Positions 9,396 through 18,832 of a stretch of DNA of 64,000 bases are shown here, piece after piece. Origin of the DNA: Syntrophaceae bacterium UBA6087 (GTDB taxonomy: Bacteria > Desulfobacterota > Desulfomonilia > UBA1062); NCBI GenBank assembly GCA_002448235.1, contig DIXF01000007.1, positions 96,284 through 160,283 of the forward strand. Reading direction: 5' to 3'. Position numbers and translations under genes: made by a program. The notes under the pieces were generated by a model. The model was not told the DNA's origin, made no database searches, and saw nothing but the letters and a program-made list of their open reading frames with translations. Position 1 is the stretch's first letter. Each line of letters begins with the position of its first letter.

Positions 9396-9872
9396 ATGAA
9401 GGCCAGAGATCTGATGGTGCCGGTGAATGCGTTTCTGATGCCCGGAGACAGTGTTGAGGAGTTTTTCACGAATATACGAGTAGTACGGTCATGGGAAAAG
9501 ACCTGCGGTATCAGGTCTCTGCCGGTCCTCGATGCTGAGGGAAAGCTGGTGGGCGTACTCTCCATGCATGACATACTCAAAGCGGTGTATCCCTCATATC
9601 TCTATGAGACGGATTTGAGCCTGTTCACCTGGGACGGGATGCTGGAGTCCCTGGCACCGAAGATCCTGGGCAAGAAGGTGGCCCATCTCATGACCAAGGG
9701 CGTCATTACCGTCAGAGACGACCATCCCCTCATGGAATGCGTCGACCATATGCTGAAACATCGCATCTCGACGCTGCCGGTTCTCGACCATGACGGAAAG
9801 CTGAAGGGTATGATCTATGAAAGCGAGGTGTTCTTCGCCGTTGCAGACGCCCTGTTCGGAGGCAAAGAATGA
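9396..9872 (+). CDS. Two-CBS-domain regulatory protein
   Basis: The start at ATG 9396 is chosen because GGGGAGA lies five bases upstream; it gives 158 residues. Two CBS repeats are visible: MKARDLMVP through GVLSMHDIL, and AHLMTKGVITVRDDH through LKGMIYESEVFF. CBS pairs bind adenosine nucleotides and regulate attached or partner proteins. The stop overlaps the start of the following ArsB/NhaD-type transporter (ATGA). Translational coupling makes it likely that this soluble protein gates or senses energy status for that transporter; this is inference. Confidence 0.88.
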   Translation: MKARDLMVPVNAFLMPGDSVEEFFTNIRVVRSWEKTCGIRSLPVLDAEGKLVGVLSMHDILKAVYPSYLYETDLSLFTWDGMLESLAPKILGKKVAHLMTKGVITVRDDHPLMECVDHMLKHRISTLPVLDHDGKLKGMIYESEVFFAVADALFGGKE

Positions 9873-11206
9873 GCCCGCAAGCTGCTTTCTGGATCGCCAC
9901 GGTAATCTTCATCCTGGCCTATGCGCTGATCGTCTCCGAAAAGATTCATAAGACCATCGTTGCATTGTCGGGCGCAGCGCTCATGATCGTCCTGGGCATC
10001 GCCACCCAGGAGGAGGCCTTCCATTCTCCCGAGCTCGGCGTGGACTGGAACGTCATCTTCCTGCTCTTTTCCATGATGGTGATCATCAATATCATGCGGC
10101 CCACCGGCATCTTCGAGTATATCGCAATCAAAAGCGCCAAGTTCGCCAGGGGCAAGCCATTCATGATCATGGTCGTTTTCTCGGTGGTGACGGCTGTCTT
10201 ATCCGCATTCCTCGATAACGTTACCACAGTCATCCTGATCGCGCCCGTCACTCTGTTCATCTGCGAGGCACTCGAGCTGGATGTGGTCCCCTACCTCATC
10301 ACCGAGGCGCTCGCATCGAACATAGGCGGGACCGCAACCCTGATCGGAGACCCGCCGAATATCATGATCGCCTCCAAGGCAAGCCTGGACTTCATGGCCT
10401 TTCTCAACAACCTCGCTCCGGTTGTGGTCATCATAGTTATAGTCTACGTGATCACCCTGAAGTTCATCTTCGGCAAAAAGCTTACCGTGAAAGAAAACCT
10501 GCGCCGGCGCGTCATGGCTATGGACGAGAACGAGGCCATAAAGGACCCTGTGCTGATCAAAAAGTCCCTGTTCGTGCTCGCGATCACCATGACAGGCTTT
10601 GTGCTTCACGGCATGCTCCACATGGAGCCCGCCACGATCGCCCTTTTCGGAGCTGCGACCCTGTTGCTCATTTCCCGCATCAAGGAGCCTCATCACATCC
10701 TATCGGAAGTCGAGTGGACCACCCTCTTCTTCTTCATCGGTCTCTTCATCATCATCGGCGGCGTGGTCAAGGTCGGGCTCATCGGGCTCATGTCTGTCAA
10801 GGTGCTCGAACTGACCCAGGGCAACCTCTTTGCAACGAGCATGGTGGTAATGTGGTTCTCGGCCTTTGCCTCTGCCTTCATCGACAATATCCCTTACGTG
10901 GCAACCATGAACCCGCTCATCATCGACATGGCCAGACAGCTCTGGCCTGACTTGCAGGGCACGGCCCTACTCCACCACCCGGACCTCATGCCCCTGTGGT
11001 GGTCTCTCGCCCTGGGCGCCTGTCTGGGCGGCAACGGCACCGCCATCGGAGCCTCTGCCAATGTCATCGTGGTCGGCATGGCGGAAAAGATGGGCCGACC
11101 TATCTCGTTCAAGAGGTTCATGCTCTATGGCATGCCGCTCATGATCGAGTCGGTGATCATCGCTACGCTCTATGTCTGGCTGAGGTATTACGTCCTGCAT
11201 ATCTGA
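9869..11206 (+). CDS. ArsB/NhaD-type ion transporter (IT superfamily)
   Basis: This 445-residue integral membrane protein has about 11-12 hydrophobic segments. It has the ion-transporter-superfamily signature LDNVTTVILIAPVT near residue 115 and the matching second half-repeat FIDNIPYVATMNPL near residue 335, plus SNIGGTATLIGDPPN. These are typical of NhaD Na+/H+ antiporters, ArsB arsenite pumps and the P-protein group. No arsenic-resistance genes are nearby, so Na+/H+ or anion exchange is at least as likely. It overlaps the CBS-domain gene by 4 bp. Confidence 0.88.
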   Translation: MSPQAAFWIATVIFILAYALIVSEKIHKTIVALSGAALMIVLGIATQEEAFHSPELGVDWNVIFLLFSMMVIINIMRPTGIFEYIAIKSAKFARGKPFMIMVVFSVVTAVLSAFLDNVTTVILIAPVTLFICEALELDVVPYLITEALASNIGGTATLIGDPPNIMIASKASLDFMAFLNNLAPVVVIIVIVYVITLKFIFGKKLTVKENLRRRVMAMDENEAIKDPVLIKKSLFVLAITMTGFVLHGMLHMEPATIALFGAATLLLISRIKEPHHILSEVEWTTLFFFIGLFIIIGGVVKVGLIGLMSVKVLELTQGNLFATSMVVMWFSAFASAFIDNIPYVATMNPLIIDMARQLWPDLQGTALLHHPDLMPLWWSLALGACLGGNGTAIGASANVIVVGMAEKMGRPISFKRFMLYGMPLMIESVIIATLYVWLRYYVLHI

Positions 11207-11335
11207 TACGGCGGTCTGTAAGAGCACTTCTAACCGGCATGAGCAAGGCGGTCGGAGTATTGTTTAAGCGAATAATTTGCCCTTACCCCTCCCGGCATTA
11301 TTGTATGGTTAATATTTATGACTGGAGGACAGCTC

Positions 11336-11812
11336 ATGGAGGGCAAAAAGATCAGCGACAGCTCGGTGCTCATGGCACAGCTCATGTCGCCGGAAGATGC
11401 GAATATCGCAGGCAACGTCCATGGCGGCGTAATCATGAAACTCATTGACGGTGCAGCAGGTACGGTGGCTGCACGTCACTCGCGGAGCAATGTAGTGACG
11501 GCATCCATTGACCGTTTGAGCTTCCACGATCCGGTCTTTATTGGAGACCTCGTATCCATCAAGGCGAGCCTGAATATGGTCGGCAAGACCTCCATGGAAG
11601 TTGGTGTGCGCGTCGAGGCCGAGAATATTATCACCGGCCTGGTGCGGCATACAGCCTCGGCTTATCTGACCTTCGTGGCCCTGGACCCGGAACTGAAACC
11701 CAGAAGCGTCCCGCCGCTGATCCATGAAAACGATGAACAGAAACGGCGTTCCCGCGAGGCCCAGGCGCGCAGGGAAATGCGCAGGCAGGAAAGGGAACGG
11801 GAAAACTCCTGA
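11336..11812 (+). CDS. Hotdog-fold acyl-CoA thioesterase
   Basis: ATG 11336 is preferred over ATG 11318 because GGAGGACAGCTC precedes it. The 158-residue product carries the motif NVHGGVIMKLIDGAAG near residues 28-43 and DRLSFHDPVFIGDLV, typical of acyl-CoA hydrolases of the YciA/BACH group. These cleave acyl-CoA to free acid and CoA in the cytoplasm. The C-terminal ~28 residues are extremely charged (Arg/Glu-rich), an extension not needed for the fold and probably disordered or oligomerising. It is convergent with the small frameshifted gene downstream. Confidence 0.9.
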   Translation: MEGKKISDSSVLMAQLMSPEDANIAGNVHGGVIMKLIDGAAGTVAARHSRSNVVTASIDRLSFHDPVFIGDLVSIKASLNMVGKTSMEVGVRVEAENIITGLVRHTASAYLTFVALDPELKPRSVPPLIHENDEQKRRSREAQARREMRRQERERENS

Positions 11813-11869
11813 TGCCATACGAAAAATGTGGAATCCGCCCGTACTCCAGATAAGACATAAGGAGCCTGC

Positions 11870-12176
11870 CTAGAGGTTCGTCTTGAGTACCAGGACCGGT
11901 AATGGGGCCGCGGGATTTGCTGTTTTTGAGGACCATGTGGCCGCAGTTCTTTTTAGGGTTCAGCTCCAGCTTGGGACCCTTGGCCTCCATGAACAGGGCA
12001 TTGGCAAAGGCGTACCGGATATCCTCCAGGATGTCGTCGTCGTTCGTTTTGCTGACCGGGTACGTCTTGGTGGGTATGTGGATGACATCGAAATCCCGGT
12101 CGTTTTCGAGCCTGTCGCCGACAACCCCGATGATGTGGGCCAGGTCCAGCCTCGTTTTGAGTCGGTCGAGCTCCAT
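11870..12176 (-). pseudogene. Small hypothetical gene with an apparent +1 frameshift
   Basis: From ATG 12176 the minus strand reads with good GC-rich third positions (MELDRLKTRLDLAHIIGVVG onwards) for about 90 codons. At the G4/C4 run at 11904-11907 the coding signal jumps frame. Removing one C gives SRGPLPVLVLKTNL and a stop at 11870, a sensible ~101-residue end. The unshifted frame instead runs 180 bp antisense into the thioesterase gene with poor codon use. I do not recognise the family. It is either a broken gene or an assembly or homopolymer error. It lies downstream of mazG on the same strand. Confidence 0.55.
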
Positions 12177-12281
12177 GATCACCGAATAGGGGATAAGGTG
12201 CCTTTGAGACCTTCGCAGCAAGGTTCGGAAGTTTGAATATCTTTTTATATTTAAAGCACTTGTCTTCTATATCGCACGCGG

Positions 12282-13061
12282 CTATTCGGGGATCTCTTCC
12301 TTTGCGGAGTCCCAGATCGAATCCATCTCCTCGAGGGTCATATCCTCGAGCTGAACGCCTCTTTTCTTGGCTTCGTCCTCGATCTTTGAAAACCGTTTCC
12401 TGAATTTCCGGTTCGTCTTCCGCAAGGCGGCTTCGGGGTCGACCCCGGTGTATCTCGCCAGATTCACGATGCTGAAGAGCAGGTCTCCGATTTCGTTTTC
12501 AATCTCTTTCTCATCCCTCTTCTGAATCGCTTCGCGAAGCTCGTTCGCCTCTTCCCTTACCTTGTCGAGCACCCCTTCCGGGTCTTTCCAGTCAAAACCT
12601 ACCCGGGATGCGGAAGACTGCATCTTGCGAGCGTAGAGAAGGCCGGGAAGCGCCTCGGGGATGCCGTCCAGGATGGACTTCCGCCCGGTTTTGCCTTCTT
12701 CTTTCTTCTTCAGGCGGTCCCAGTTCCTGATGACTTCTTTCGAATCCGAAACATTTTCACTTCCGAATACGTGGGGATGGCGATAGATGAGCTTGTCCGC
12801 AAGGTCGTTGATGACATCCCTGATCGTAAACTCGTTTAAATCTTTCGCGATGACGCTGTGAAAGACGACCTGAAGAAGCAGATCGCCGAGCTCCTCGCGC
12901 AGGTGGCCGACATCACCGTCGTCAATGGCTTCCGCGAGCTCGTATGCCTCCTCGACTGCACACCGGGAGATGCTCTTGTGGTCCTGCTCCGCATCCCAGG
13001 GGCACCCTCCCGGCGCCCTGAGCTTCTCGAATATCCCTACCAGCCGGTCGAATTCTTCCAT
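12282..13061 (-). CDS. mazG: MazG nucleoside triphosphate pyrophosphohydrolase
   Basis: This 259-residue full-length MazG has two tandem all-alpha pyrophosphohydrolase domains. The first carries CPWDAEQDHKS and HLREELGDLLLQ, the second EIENEIGDLLFS. The EExxD/E helices bind Mg2+ and hydrolyse NTPs to NMP and PPi, clearing aberrant nucleotides and affecting ppGpp levels. A GGGAGGACAAGTATA ribosome site precedes ATG 13061. It is a single gene, with the frameshifted ORF ~105 bp downstream. Confidence 0.96.
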   Translation of the reverse strand: MEEFDRLVGIFEKLRAPGGCPWDAEQDHKSISRCAVEEAYELAEAIDDGDVGHLREELGDLLLQVVFHSVIAKDLNEFTIRDVINDLADKLIYRHPHVFGSENVSDSKEVIRNWDRLKKKEEGKTGRKSILDGIPEALPGLLYARKMQSSASRVGFDWKDPEGVLDKVREEANELREAIQKRDEKEIENEIGDLLFSIVNLARYTGVDPEAALRKTNRKFRKRFSKIEDEAKKRGVQLEDMTLEEMDSIWDSAKEEIPE

Positions 13062-13360
13062 TATACTTGTCCTCCCGGTACCGCTTAAGCGTTGATCTTT
13101 TAAGCGAAAGACGCTCTAAGCATACCTGTACAGAATAAAAAGAGTGATACATCCTCCTGCAGGAATTGCAAGAACCATATCCCAAATCTACGCGCCGAGG
13201 ACAAGGAAAGAGTGAAAGATTCCTTATGGTATTTATCCCTTGAAAATGGGGCAATGATATGGCGATATACGAATTGGAGGATGTGTTCGCAGATTGCTGC
13301 CTTGACCCCTTTGGTTTGCATGCACACCCTAATTTTTCATAAAGGCAGGTGTATATCCGT

Positions 13361-13864
13361 ATGAGCGATATATATTACTTTCTTACCCAGCACCCCTTTT
13401 TCACCGGTCTCCTGACCGGCCTCATCATTACCGTCGTTGTGTGGCTCCAGAGTCTGCTGAAGCAGAGAACCCTCCGCAAGGAAATCGCGAATCTCAAGGA
13501 GAGCCTGTATACCAAACTGCAGATCGAGGCCAAAGGCCATATGACCAGAGAAAACGAGCTCGACGAGCTGAAAAGGCAGAACGAAAATTTACGGGTCACG
13601 CTCCGGTCGCTGCAGCAGAAGCCCGGCCGCGCAGAGATCCGCCAACTCCATGTATATGACAAGGCCGTCCATGCCATGCTCGCCAGGGCGCCGGGTTTTG
13701 CCCCTACATGGGAGATGGTGGTCAGGGAAGCGGAAGAAGAGATCCGGCAGACGGAATCAGGAATCAGCGCTTTTTTCCGAAGGGTGTTCATCTCCCCGAG
13801 CCCTACCCTGAAAGAAGGAACCGGCACCAGGCTCATCGATCACGAGGAAAAGAAAGAAGAGTAA
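13361..13864 (+). CDS. Membrane-anchored coiled-coil protein, unknown function
   Basis: ATG 13361 is favoured over GTG 13349, giving about 167 residues. The layout is a single N-terminal transmembrane helix (FFTGLLTGLIITVVVW), a long Lys/Glu/Leu-rich coiled coil (residues ~35-85), then a small C-terminal domain ending in a charged tail (HEEKKEE). It resembles bacterial proteins of the LapA/YqiC kind only in layout; no family is assigned. It converges on the MATE gene with 2 bp between the two stops. Confidence 0.72.
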   Translation: MSDIYYFLTQHPFFTGLLTGLIITVVVWLQSLLKQRTLRKEIANLKESLYTKLQIEAKGHMTRENELDELKRQNENLRVTLRSLQQKPGRAEIRQLHVYDKAVHAMLARAPGFAPTWEMVVREAEEEIRQTESGISAFFRRVFISPSPTLKEGTGTRLIDHEEKKEE

Positions 13865-13866
13865 CT

Positions 13867-15312
13867 TCAGAGCTCTATCGCCGGGCACTCCGGGCGCTCC
13901 ATGCAGACCGACGGCGCATGGCCTTCTATCACCCGCATGGACTTCCACTTTCCCCCGCGGAACCGGGTAAAAAAGGCCAGTCCGAGGATGATCCCGTACA
14001 GCGATGCAATGGTCCATCCTACGTAAATCCCGCCTCCCAGGATGACAATCCCGACATAGCTCGGAATCACAAGTATGAAGAATGAGACTGCCACGATCAT
14101 GTACATGACGAACCGTGTGTCGCCCGCTCCCTTCAATGCAGATGCAAAGATGATGTTCAGCGTGTCGAACAGGGAATAGACGGCCACGAACTTCAGCAGG
14201 ATAACGGCGAGGCCCCGGATATCCTCAAACGCCCTCTGGTCCGCCCTGGCGGCAAAAGGCTCGATGAACAATCCCGGAGCGGCTACGTACAGGGCCGAGA
14301 TAGAAGCCATGTACATGAAGGTCACGATAAATCCCGAGTATACGCTCCTCTGGGCAAGATCGGGCCTGTTCTTTCCAAGATACTGCCCAACGAGCACCGA
14401 AATGGCGATGCCGACGCCGATCATGGGCATGAAAGCGATGGTATTGATATTGAAAGCGATATTCGTCGCTGCCAGATTTACCGTACCGAGCCTGCCCATG
14501 ATCATGATAAAAGCGGTGAATCCCGCCATGTCCAGCAAGAACTGAACACCCGAAGGCACCCCGAACCGGATCAGCCTCAAGAAGAGCTCCTTTTCAGGCC
14601 TCCACCCGGCAAGGACATGAAACACACGGTTATACGACGGCCGGACAACTATCACGGCATATGCGATAAAGTTATAGAAGCCTGCAATGACGGTTGCTAT
14701 GGCGGCTCCCTTGATGCCCATGGCCGGTATGCCCATAAACCCGAAGATCAGGAGATAATCCAGGACGATATTGATCCCGGTCATGGTGATGTTGACCCAC
14801 ATGACAATCCAGGTCTTTCCCATCCCGGAAAAAAAGCTGGACAAGGCTGCAGAGGCGATCACCGGCGCAGAACCTAGGCAGAGATACTGGAAATATATGA
14901 TCTCATCCTCCCGGACATCCGGTGGATGGCCGATCCATTCAAACAAAGGCCTTGCCAGGGGGATAATGGACAGGATAATGACGCCGCCTATCATAGCCAC
15001 ATAGAGGCCCTGCCAGAGGGCCGGACCTATCCTGTTATACCTGTTCGCACCGTAATATTGGGCCACGAAGGTGCCGACGTAACTCGCGGTTCCGATGAAG
15101 AGGCTCATGGCCGTGAAGTTCAGGATGCCCGCGGGGGATGCAGCTGCAATGGCTTCGGGGGAATACCAGGCGAGGAACATGCGGTCCACGAACTGCTGCA
15201 GCGACCACGATCCCGTGCTCAGAATAAGGGGGAACGCCAGTTTGAGTACCTCGCGGAAACCTCCGGGATTGTTCCAATATCCGCGAAGCACGCGCCGATT
15301 GTCTCTCTTCAT
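13867..15312 (-). CDS. MATE-family multidrug/toxin exporter
   Basis: This 481-residue membrane protein has about 12 predicted transmembrane helices and MATE hallmarks: LKLAFPLILSTGSWSLQQFVDRMFLAWYS at the N-terminus, and a repeated half with VPSGVQFLLDMAGF and the GQYLGKNR loop. Such transporters exchange Na+ or H+ for cationic drugs or metabolites across the inner membrane. It is a single gene, with the coiled-coil protein convergent on one side and a NifU-like gene divergent on the other. Confidence 0.93.
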   Translation of the reverse strand: MKRDNRRVLRGYWNNPGGFREVLKLAFPLILSTGSWSLQQFVDRMFLAWYSPEAIAAASPAGILNFTAMSLFIGTASYVGTFVAQYYGANRYNRIGPALWQGLYVAMIGGVIILSIIPLARPLFEWIGHPPDVREDEIIYFQYLCLGSAPVIASAALSSFFSGMGKTWIVMWVNITMTGINIVLDYLLIFGFMGIPAMGIKGAAIATVIAGFYNFIAYAVIVVRPSYNRVFHVLAGWRPEKELFLRLIRFGVPSGVQFLLDMAGFTAFIMIMGRLGTVNLAATNIAFNINTIAFMPMIGVGIAISVLVGQYLGKNRPDLAQRSVYSGFIVTFMYMASISALYVAAPGLFIEPFAARADQRAFEDIRGLAVILLKFVAVYSLFDTLNIIFASALKGAGDTRFVMYMIVAVSFFILVIPSYVGIVILGGGIYVGWTIASLYGIILGLAFFTRFRGGKWKSMRVIEGHAPSVCMERPECPAIEL

Positions 15313-15560
15313 TTTATACCACCCGGGAGTCTGTTCTTATGACGTTATCCCCAAAAGCATATCATTTTTCTTGGGCATCGTGCCTCTGATCTAGATATTA
15401 TATAAGGCTTGGGAAAAAACTCGGCAAGAAAGTTTATGTTTACCGGAAAAGGAATGTTCGAACCTTTTTACGTGTATTTTCATCAAATAAATAATGATGA
15501 CAAACAGGCAGCGAAGTGATAGGTCCTTTTTGTCAAAGCACCCTTGAAGCGGAGGAAATA

Positions 15561-15794
15561 ATGGCTATAGAGCGCGAACAGGTTGAAAAGGCACTGGAGA
15601 AGACACGTTCCGTCCTGCGCGGAGACGGCGGGGATGTGGAGCTCGTGGATGTAACGGGTGACGGCGTCGTGCAGGTGCGCCTGAAGGGCGCCTGTGGAGG
15701 ATGCCCTATGGCCACCATGACCCTGAAGTCCCTGATAGAGCGCGTACTGAAAAAAGAAGTTCCTGAAATCAAATCCGTACAGCAAGTACTGTAA
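15561..15794 (+). CDS. NifU C-terminal-like Fe-S scaffold protein
   Basis: ATG 15561 follows GCGGAGGAAATA. The 77-residue product is a stand-alone NfuA/NifU C-terminal domain: LRGDGGDVELVDV, then GACGGCPMATMTLK with the CxxC that binds a [4Fe-4S] cluster, then an IERVLKKEVPEI helix. It would transfer Fe-S clusters to apoproteins in the cytoplasm. No nif or isc genes are adjacent. The frame extends upstream to 15516 without ribosome-site support. Confidence 0.93.
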   Translation: MAIEREQVEKALEKTRSVLRGDGGDVELVDVTGDGVVQVRLKGACGGCPMATMTLKSLIERVLKKEVPEIKSVQQVL

Positions 15795-15885
15795 GGATAC
15801 TCGAAGGTTACATGAAATTAATGCGCCGGCAGGATGGAGAAGCTCCGGTTCCTTTTCATCCTGCCTTCGTGATAAATCGGATCCC

Positions 15886-16890
15886 GTGATAATCAAGGAA
15901 TTCCCCCCTTTCGAAGGCATTCATGCTATTGTCCTGCCTCTGACCGGCTTCGGCGATCTCATCACCTCGAACATGTTCGTTCTCGGGAGCGGTCCGGTCA
16001 CACTCATCGATACAGGGCCGAAGTATCCGGGGGCGCTCGATTTTTTCCGCGACGGGCTCAATAAGGCAGGCTTTGATTTTTCCGATGTGGAGCGCATCAT
16101 CATCACCCACGGCCATATCGACCACTTCGGTTTGGCGTCGGAGATCATCCGGTCTGCCGGGCACCCCATTCCATGCCATCTCCACAAGAACGACGCCTGG
16201 CGCACCTTGAGCGGCTATATCCGTAAAGGATACTGGAGCGAGGAATCTTCCGTATTCACCCGGATGGCAGGCATGCCGGAAAAAGCCATCGTCCGCATGG
16301 AACGGCGCTCCGCCTTTTTCAAGAATTTCTGCGATCCCCTTGATGAAGCCCTCCCTCTGGAAGACGGCGATACCTTCACCGGCGACGGCTTCAGCCTGAA
16401 AACCATCCACACCCCGGGACACTCACCCGGAAGCTGCTGCCTGTATGAGGAAAAAGAAAAGATCCTGTTCACCGGCGACCACATCATCAAGCACATCACG
16501 CCCAACCCCATCACGGAGGTTCACAAGTCGTTTCTCGGTGATCCGTCGTATAAAAGCCTTCTGGCATATGAAAAATCGCTCGGCAAAGTAGAAGATCTCG
16601 ATGTACGTTTTGCGTTCTCCGGCCACGGCGAATACATAGACAATCTCAAGGCACTCATATCCCGCTACCGCTCCCATCATGAGAAGCGCAAGCTGCAGAT
16701 TGTCGAATCTCTTACCGACGGGGCCCGGCCTGTCTATGACCTGGTCGAAGACCTCTTCCCCGATCTGCCGGACAACGAGATTTTCCTGGCAATCTCGGAA
16801 GTTTTCTCGCATCTTGAGGTACTCATCGAAGAAGGCAGGGTAGTACTCGATCATAACGGCCCCCCGGCACTTTTCCGGGCGGTTGTCTGA
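15886..16890 (+). CDS. Metallo-beta-lactamase-fold hydrolase
   Basis: GTG 15886 is the start; 334 residues. The zinc-binding set is complete: THGHIDHFG (HxHxDH), PGHSPGS, FTGDHI and SGHGEYI. This fits a glyoxalase II/lactonase-like hydrolase with a C-terminal helical or winged-helix extension (residues ~265-325, DLFPDLPDNEIF), as in the BLACT/LACTB2 type. The substrate is unknown. It follows the NifU-like gene by ~90 bp on the same strand and precedes metW by ~180 bp, so it may be transcribed with either. Confidence 0.9.
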   Translation: MIIKEFPPFEGIHAIVLPLTGFGDLITSNMFVLGSGPVTLIDTGPKYPGALDFFRDGLNKAGFDFSDVERIIITHGHIDHFGLASEIIRSAGHPIPCHLHKNDAWRTLSGYIRKGYWSEESSVFTRMAGMPEKAIVRMERRSAFFKNFCDPLDEALPLEDGDTFTGDGFSLKTIHTPGHSPGSCCLYEEKEKILFTGDHIIKHITPNPITEVHKSFLGDPSYKSLLAYEKSLGKVEDLDVRFAFSGHGEYIDNLKALISRYRSHHEKRKLQIVESLTDGARPVYDLVEDLFPDLPDNEIFLAISEVFSHLEVLIEEGRVVLDHNGPPALFRAVV

Positions 16891-17069
16891 AGCCGTTGCC
16901 TTTGAGGATATCCGGGACCGTACATCATACAGGGCCTTTCAAAATCACTATCGATATAGTAGGATTAAAAACCGATATCATGAAACGCTTGATCAGGAGC
17001 CGTTTGAAGGGATGAATGTATCCATGAAGGGTTTGATTCCGCTATTTCGTACGCCGGAGGAGTCGGGCA

Positions 17070-17678
17070 GTGTATAAGATACCCGCACAGAATTTCCCCA
17101 TCATTGAAGAGTGGGTTGCACCGGGCAGCCGCGTCCTGGACCTCGGCTGCGGGGACGGCTCGCTGCTGGACACGCTGATCACCAGAAAAAAGGTGGACGG
17201 GATCGGCGTGGAGATATCCCACGAAATGATCCTCCAATGTATCCAGAAAGGGATCTGCGTCTACCAGGCGGATATCGACAAAGACCTATCGGAATGGGCA
17301 GACTCGAGCTTCGATTACGTGATCCTCAACTCAACGCTCCAGGTTATCACCAGGCCCTACAGTGTCATCAACGAGATGCTCCGGGTAGGGGATTTCGCCA
17401 TCATCTCCATCTCGAACTTCGGGTATATCCGCAACCGCATCCGTGTCCTCTCCCAGGGAAAGGTCAGCTCGCGGATCAGGCTCTCGGAGAGCTGGCACGA
17501 TACGCCCGTGCTGCGCTTCGTATCTCTGAAGGAGTTCAGGTCGTCGCTTAAGGAAATAGGGGTCGAGATCATCGACGCCCGGTACTTTTTCCCCATGAAC
17601 ATGACGACCCGCACGCCGGGACCGGCATACAACCTCCTGGCCAGGGAGGGTATCTTCAAGCTGAGGCGTATCCAATGA
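17070..17678 (+). CDS. metW: MetW-type methyltransferase-like protein of methionine biosynthesis
   Basis: This 202-residue SAM-methyltransferase fold protein has motif I (VLDLGCGDGSLL) and the MetW-specific pattern FDYVILNSTLQV followed by ISNFGYIRNRI. MetW is normally encoded beside metX and is needed for homoserine acetylation in several bacteria. The start is GTG 17070, preceded by GGAGGA with an 8-base gap. The stop overlaps the metX ATG by 4 bp. The order here, metW then metX, reverses the usual metX-metW. I saw no SAM riboswitch upstream. Confidence 0.94.
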   Translation: MYKIPAQNFPIIEEWVAPGSRVLDLGCGDGSLLDTLITRKKVDGIGVEISHEMILQCIQKGICVYQADIDKDLSEWADSSFDYVILNSTLQVITRPYSVINEMLRVGDFAIISISNFGYIRNRIRVLSQGKVSSRIRLSESWHDTPVLRFVSLKEFRSSLKEIGVEIIDARYFFPMNMTTRTPGPAYNLLAREGIFKLRRIQ

Positions 17679-18814
17679 GCGGGCCTTCAATCGTCCGGAC
17701 GCAGATCCTTCCCGTGGACCGGCCGTTCAAATTCGAATCCGGAGGCATACTTCCGAGGATAGAGATCGCCTACGAGACCTACGGACGTTTAAGCGAGCAC
17801 AAAGACAACGCCATCCTCATCGAGCACGCCCTGTCCGGCGATGCCCATGCGGCGTTCTACCATGAGGGCGACAAAAAGCCGGGGTGGTGGGACTGCATGG
17901 TCGGCTCCGGCAAGGCCTTCGACACGGACCGGTATTTCGTAATCTGCTCCAATATCTTGGGCGGGTGCAAGGGTACGACGGGCCCGGCATCCATAAATCC
18001 GGACACGGGAAAGCCCTTCGGGCTGACCTTTCCCCCCGTCTCCGTCAGGGACATGGTGGAGGCGCAGAGGATCCTGCTGAAATCGTTTCAGATCGAAAAG
18101 CTCAAATGCATCGCAGGCGGTTCCATGGGCGGGATGCAGGCCATGCAGTTCTTCTGCGATTACCCGTCCCAGTTCGAATCCTTCATCTCCATCGCATCCG
18201 CAATAAAGCATTCGGCACAGCAGATCGCCTTCAACGAGGTGGGCAGACGCGCGGTGATGGCGGACCCGAGATGGAACGACGGAAACTACTACGACGGCAT
18301 TGCGCCCGAGGGAGGCCTCTCGGTCGCCCGCATGATCGGGCACATCACTTATATCTCCGAAAAGATGATGCAGGAGAAGTTCGGGAGATTGAAGAAAGAC
18401 AGGGACTCGCGTGCCATCTTCAGGCCGTCCTTCGAGGTGGAGCACTACCTCGATTACCAGGGGATCTCCTTTGTCAAACGGTTCGATGCCAACAGCTATC
18501 TTTACATCACCAACGCGGTCGACAATTTCGATCTCATGGCATCGATCAGCGCCAAGGAGCGCTTCCGGGGACAGGGGCGGGAGCGGGGGATGAATATCGG
18601 CGAGCTTCGCTCCAAGAAGGGACTCGTTATCTCGTTTACCTCGGACTGGCTCTATCCTTCTTCCCAGTCGAAGGATATCGTCCGGCTCTTTACGGCATTG
18701 AACGTCCAGGTGTCATACACGGATATCGCGACCGAGCACGGCCACGACGCCTTCCTGACCGACTATGAAAAACCCTCGGAGATCATCCGGGGATTCCTCG
18801 CCTCTCTCGGATAA
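17675..18814 (+). CDS. metX: Homoserine O-acetyltransferase
   Basis: This 379-residue alpha/beta hydrolase-fold enzyme activates L-homoserine with acetyl-CoA (or succinyl-CoA), the first committed step to methionine. The nucleophile motif GGSMGGMQ lies near residue 148, the Asp region is SDWLYPSSQ and the catalytic His is in TEHGHDAF. The start overlaps metW (ATGA). A transsulfuration enzyme that could use the product lies at 22.6 kb on the opposite strand. Length and motifs are normal. Acyl specificity (acetyl or succinyl) cannot be read confidently. Confidence 0.95.
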   Translation: MSGPSIVRTQILPVDRPFKFESGGILPRIEIAYETYGRLSEHKDNAILIEHALSGDAHAAFYHEGDKKPGWWDCMVGSGKAFDTDRYFVICSNILGGCKGTTGPASINPDTGKPFGLTFPPVSVRDMVEAQRILLKSFQIEKLKCIAGGSMGGMQAMQFFCDYPSQFESFISIASAIKHSAQQIAFNEVGRRAVMADPRWNDGNYYDGIAPEGGLSVARMIGHITYISEKMMQEKFGRLKKDRDSRAIFRPSFEVEHYLDYQGISFVKRFDANSYLYITNAVDNFDLMASISAKERFRGQGRERGMNIGELRSKKGLVISFTSDWLYPSSQSKDIVRLFTALNVQVSYTDIATEHGHDAFLTDYEKPSEIIRGFLASLG

Positions 18815-18832
18815 GCGGTATTCGACCGGAGA

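Noticed and set aside
16891..17069. SAM riboswitch upstream of metW-metX
   Set aside because: The conserved GAUGAAACCCGGCAACC-type core is absent.
16883..17077. 64-codon plus-strand frame between the MBL gene and metW
   Set aside because: It overlaps the end of the MBL gene, has poor codon use and no ribosome site.
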